Part shown: in pieces, positions 61,660 to 64,000 of the stretch
Position numbering within the stretch: the stretch's first letter is position 1
Layout of the letters: every line of letters begins with the position of its first letter
DNA from: Chryseobacterium sp. MEBOG06
Lineage (GTDB): Bacteria > Bacteroidota > Bacteroidia > Flavobacteriales > Weeksellaceae
NCBI RefSeq assembly: GCF_021869765.1
Contig: NZ_CP084580.1
Span: forward strand, 4,836,001-4,900,000
DNA length: 64,000 nt
Direction of reading: 5' to 3'
The notes under the pieces: generated by a model
The model's database searches: none
What the model was told of the DNA's origin: nothing
The model's input: only the letters and a program-made list of their open reading frames with translations
Position numbers and translations under genes: made by a program

Positions 61660-62796
61660 TTACGCAATTTTCTTGAGTTTAAGATCATTGTATTTTTTGC
61701 TCAGAACATAAAGCATCATCATAAAAAGCGGAAAAATAAACGGGAAGAAAAATCTTAGTGCTGCCGACTGCGGAAAGAAAAAGAACTTAATATAGAGATT
61801 TACAAGTAGAAGAACCGAAATCATTCTTACCCACGCGTCTTTAGACTTCCAAAAGATAACTGCAATCATAATGGAAACAGATAGGGTCACCTTTTTAAAA
61901 TAAATAATTTTGATGTAAATAATTTCCAAATAATCTTTTAAGCTGACATTTATCGGATGACTTGAGATAATAGGTCTCCTATCTATAAAAGTATCATAAA
62001 ATACATCTTTCCAGCCTGGATAGTGATAAAATTTGATGATGGCCAGATACATCAGCAACAGAATTCCTCCCTGGATAATAAAGGAAATATCAAATTTCTT
62101 TTCTTTAAAATACCGAAAGAAGAAAACAGCCACAATATAGGTAAGCGTGAATGTAATATAATCCGGACGAATGAAAGTGATCATAAAGAGCAGCATAAAC
62201 ATTCCCCATTTGCTCCAATGTTTTATCAGACCAATGATAAAGAGCAGCATAAACTGAAAAATAAACATATCCGGTGTTGAGACTCTTGACATATAAGTCA
62301 TTGGAGGCAAAAGCATGGCAGCAACCGTTATTATGGCAGCAAGCCAGTATTTCTTTGGAAACAGAAGCTTTAGGATATAAAATAATAGCAGTCCTGAAAT
62401 AAAATAAGAAATAAGGCTGGTAAATAAGACAGCCATAGGAGAAGTAAGCCCAAGCTTATAAAAGAGGGTAATAACAAGAATATACCCTACTTTTATCTGA
62501 AAATAAGGTAATTGTTCTGTAAAAGATTGTGTATTTTTCACGAAATACTGTCTTGGGATATCCCAGGGCTTTATTCCGATAACGTCTGTATAATGTTCTT
62601 CAGGGGCTTCCTTTTTTATTTCATTATAAGTAATGATGCGAACTTTATCTGGTGAATCCGGAAACTCAGACGTATATAAACATCCAAGATAGCCGGGCAT
62701 ATCCCAGTCATATACCCTGTTTTTATAGTTCCAGAGTGTAAGAAATATAAGTATCGATATTACAAACAGAAAGGAGAGACCCCATTTTAATTTCAT
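61660..62796 (-). CDS. Polytopic membrane protein, GT-C glycosyltransferase-like
   Basis: 378 residues with roughly 9-10 hydrophobic segments and a large first periplasmic loop (about 26-110) carrying an early acidic motif (VYDWDMPGYLG, a D-x-D-like site). Shape and motif recall GT-C enzymes such as mannosyl- or arabinosyl-transferases that use polyprenyl-linked sugars. No firm family could be named. Same strand as the glycan genes, but separated from the glycosyltransferase gene by the 162-residue protein gene. Confidence 0.68.
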   Translation of the reverse strand: MKLKWGLSFLFVISILIFLTLWNYKNRVYDWDMPGYLGCLYTSEFPDSPDKVRIITYNEIKKEAPEEHYTDVIGIKPWDIPRQYFVKNTQSFTEQLPYFQIKVGYILVITLFYKLGLTSPMAVLFTSLISYFISGLLLFYILKLLFPKKYWLAAIITVAAMLLPPMTYMSRVSTPDMFIFQFMLLFIIGLIKHWSKWGMFMLLFMITFIRPDYITFTLTYIVAVFFFRYFKEKKFDISFIIQGGILLLMYLAIIKFYHYPGWKDVFYDTFIDRRPIISSHPINVSLKDYLEIIYIKIIYFKKVTLSVSIMIAVIFWKSKDAWVRMISVLLLVNLYIKFFFFPQSAALRFFFPFIFPLFMMMLYVLSKKYNDLKLKKIA

Positions 62797-62814
62797 AGCC
62801 GGTAAAGATTATAT

Positions 62815-63600
62815 CTATAAATCTTCTGCCTCAGCAAGAAGTTCTACAATGTCTTTTACGGCAACTTCAGTATTTTTATTAAAGTGTTTTACACCGTCAG
62901 TCATCATTGTATTACAGAAAGGGCATCCGGTTGCAATTACTTTAGGCTCAAAAGACAGAGCTTCTTCTGTTCTTTCAATATTGATGTCTTTGTTACCTTT
63001 TTCAGGTTCTTTAAACATCTGAGCACCTCCTGCTCCACAGCAAAGTCCATTGGTTTTGCAACGTTTCATTTCTACAAGTTCTGCATCCAGCTTTTCAAGT
63101 AGAAGCCTTGGTGCTTCATATTCATCGTTGGCACGTCCCAGATAGCAAGGATCGTGGAAAGTAATTTTCTTTCCTTTGAATGCTCCTCCTTCAATCTTCA
63201 GCCTTCCTTCTTCCATAAGGGTTTTAAGGAATTGAGTATGGTGTACTACATCAAAGTGTCCACCCAGGCTTGGATATTCATTTTTCAGGGTATTGAAGCA
63301 ATGCGGGCACGCCGTTACAATTTTCTTTACTTCATAGGCATTAAGAACTTCAATGTTGGTAAGCGCCATCATCTGGAATACAAACTCGTTTCCGGCTCTT
63401 TTTGCAGGATCCCCGGTACAGCTTTCTTCCTGTCCTAAAACGGCAAATTCAACACCTATTTTATTTAATATCTTGCAAAATGCTTTTGTAATTTTTTTAG
63501 CACGGTCATCGAAACTTCCTGCACATCCAACCCAAAATAAAACTTCTGGTGCTTTTCCTTCGGCAGCATATTCTGCCATTGTTTTTATATTGAAATCCAT
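62815..63600 (-). CDS. HdrB/LutA-like CCG-domain Fe-S protein
   Basis: 261 residues with two cysteine-rich CCG domains: FWVGCAGSF with HCFNTLKNEYP in the first half, and HDPCYLGRAND, CKTNGLCCGAGGAQMF and CPFCNTMMTDG in the second. These domains hold a special 4Fe-4S cluster in heterodisulfide reductase subunit B, glycolate oxidase and lactate-utilisation proteins. With the next, ferredoxin-like gene on the same strand it forms an electron-transfer pair; the substrate is unknown. Confidence 0.88.
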   Translation of the reverse strand: MDFNIKTMAEYAAEGKAPEVLFWVGCAGSFDDRAKKITKAFCKILNKIGVEFAVLGQEESCTGDPAKRAGNEFVFQMMALTNIEVLNAYEVKKIVTACPHCFNTLKNEYPSLGGHFDVVHHTQFLKTLMEEGRLKIEGGAFKGKKITFHDPCYLGRANDEYEAPRLLLEKLDAELVEMKRCKTNGLCCGAGGAQMFKEPEKGNKDINIERTEEALSFEPKVIATGCPFCNTMMTDGVKHFNKNTEVAVKDIVELLAEAEDL

Positions 63601-63690
63601 TTCTTTAAAATTAAATAATGTAACAATCTAACAATATATCAATGTAACAATCTATTGGTCAATTTTTAAATTGATACACTGGTACATCTA

Positions 63691-64000
63691 TTAATCATTT
63701 GCCCAGTTCAGACGGTCCGCCTGGTTATACTGCCAAGGTGCTGCATTGTTTTCCACATTGGTCATCATCAGATTCAGTTCCTGTGGAGCAGCAGACTGTT
63801 CCATTACAAGGAATCTTCTCATTTCAAAAATAATGGAAAGCGGATCCAGCAATACCGGACAAGCATCTGTACATGCATTACACGTGGTACAAGCCCAAAG
63901 TTCTTCTTTTGTGATATAATCGTTTAACAACTTTTTACCGTCGTCAACAAATTTTCCATTTTTATCAATATTTCTTCCCACTTCTTCCAGCCTGTCTCTT
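63691..64000 (-). CDS. 4Fe-4S ferredoxin-type protein, N-terminus outside window
   Basis: The frame remains open to the right edge (no start before 64000; codons at 63982-63999 read RDRLEE), so the gene is cut. The visible 102 residues include CTTCNACTDACPVLLDPLSI, one 4Fe-4S binding motif (CxxCxxCxxxCP) of the HdrC/GlpC type, and the IIFEMRRFLVMEQ helix. It probably belongs with the adjacent CCG-domain gene, 90 bases downstream on the minus strand. The upstream part, likely with a membrane domain or second cluster, is not seen. Confidence 0.85.
   Translation of the reverse strand, partial: RDRLEEVGRNIDKNGKFVDDGKKLLNDYITKEELWACTTCNACTDACPVLLDPLSIIFEMRRFLVMEQSAAPQELNLMMTNVENNAAPWQYNQADRLNWAND

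Noticed and set aside
1..64000. CRISPR arrays, tRNA, rRNA, insertion sequences, prophage
   Set aside because: No regularly spaced repeats, cloverleaf-like or rRNA sequences, transposase or phage structural genes were seen by reading; a tRNAscan or Rfam search was not possible here.

Overview
The window is ordinary chromosomal DNA of a Bacteroidota bacterium of the family Weeksellaceae, most like Chryseobacterium. This rests on low G+C, weak ribosome-binding sites, promoter-like TTG-N18-23-TAnnTTTG motifs, many lipoproteins with short lipoboxes, TonB-dependent receptors, a fused CcoN-CcoO cbb3 oxidase, HU-CCDC81-type and PepSY-like proteins, and the typical thi operon order. The genus is inferred from protein style, not from a marker gene. 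No tRNA, rRNA, CRISPR array, insertion sequence or prophage was found.

Layout. 1-3.6 kb: lspA, a SanA-like protein, a lipoprotein and trpS. 3.6-6.5 kb (minus): a two-component system with two PepSY-like proteins. 6.7-10.3 kb (minus): a HAD phosphatase, a 44-codon small gene, an ECF sigma factor, a small secreted protein and metK. 10.5-13.1 kb: divergent oxyR and katA. 13.2-15.9 kb (plus): crotonase, dCMP deaminase, xerD and a NUDIX protein. 16-25.5 kb (minus): haem-binding protein, Ig-like lipoprotein, serine hydrolase, 2-hydroxyacid dehydrogenase behind a structured leader, thioesterase, HU-CCDC81 protein, a TonB receptor behind a TPP riboswitch, and a WG-repeat protein. 25.7-33.8 kb (plus): two different aconitases in tandem and an OMP_b-brl_3 receptor.

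33.9-40.1 kb is a thiamin operon (thiS-thiC-tenI-thiE-thiG-thiH-thiF) behind a second TPP riboswitch; with the riboswitch-controlled receptor it forms a local thiamin synthesis and uptake regulon. 40.2-42.8 kb (minus) holds a pseudouridine synthase, a small membrane protein, panB and a CRP-like regulator. The regulator is divergent from a complete cbb3 oxidase cluster at 42.9-51.7 kb (ccoI, ccoS, ccoNO, ccoQ, ccoP, ccoG, ccoH/fixH, a TauE/SafE-like protein). 51.7-54.4 kb holds three secreted or lipoprotein genes, one with a JAMM-like C-terminal motif. 54.8-64 kb (minus) holds serS, a lipoprotein, a surface-glycan group (asparagine synthase, flippase, glycosyltransferase, polytopic membrane protein) and two Fe-S proteins, the last cut by the window edge.

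Most of the window is core metabolism. No clearly new system was seen. The best leads are the JAMM-like lipoprotein with its DUF6705-like partner, the structured leader at about 20.65-20.82 kb, the zinc-less ThiF, the tandem aconitases, the riboswitch-controlled receptor with complementary flanks, and the single-repeat PepSY-like protein. Several longest-ORF starts are TTG codons; where a nearby ATG fits the family better, the ATG is used.
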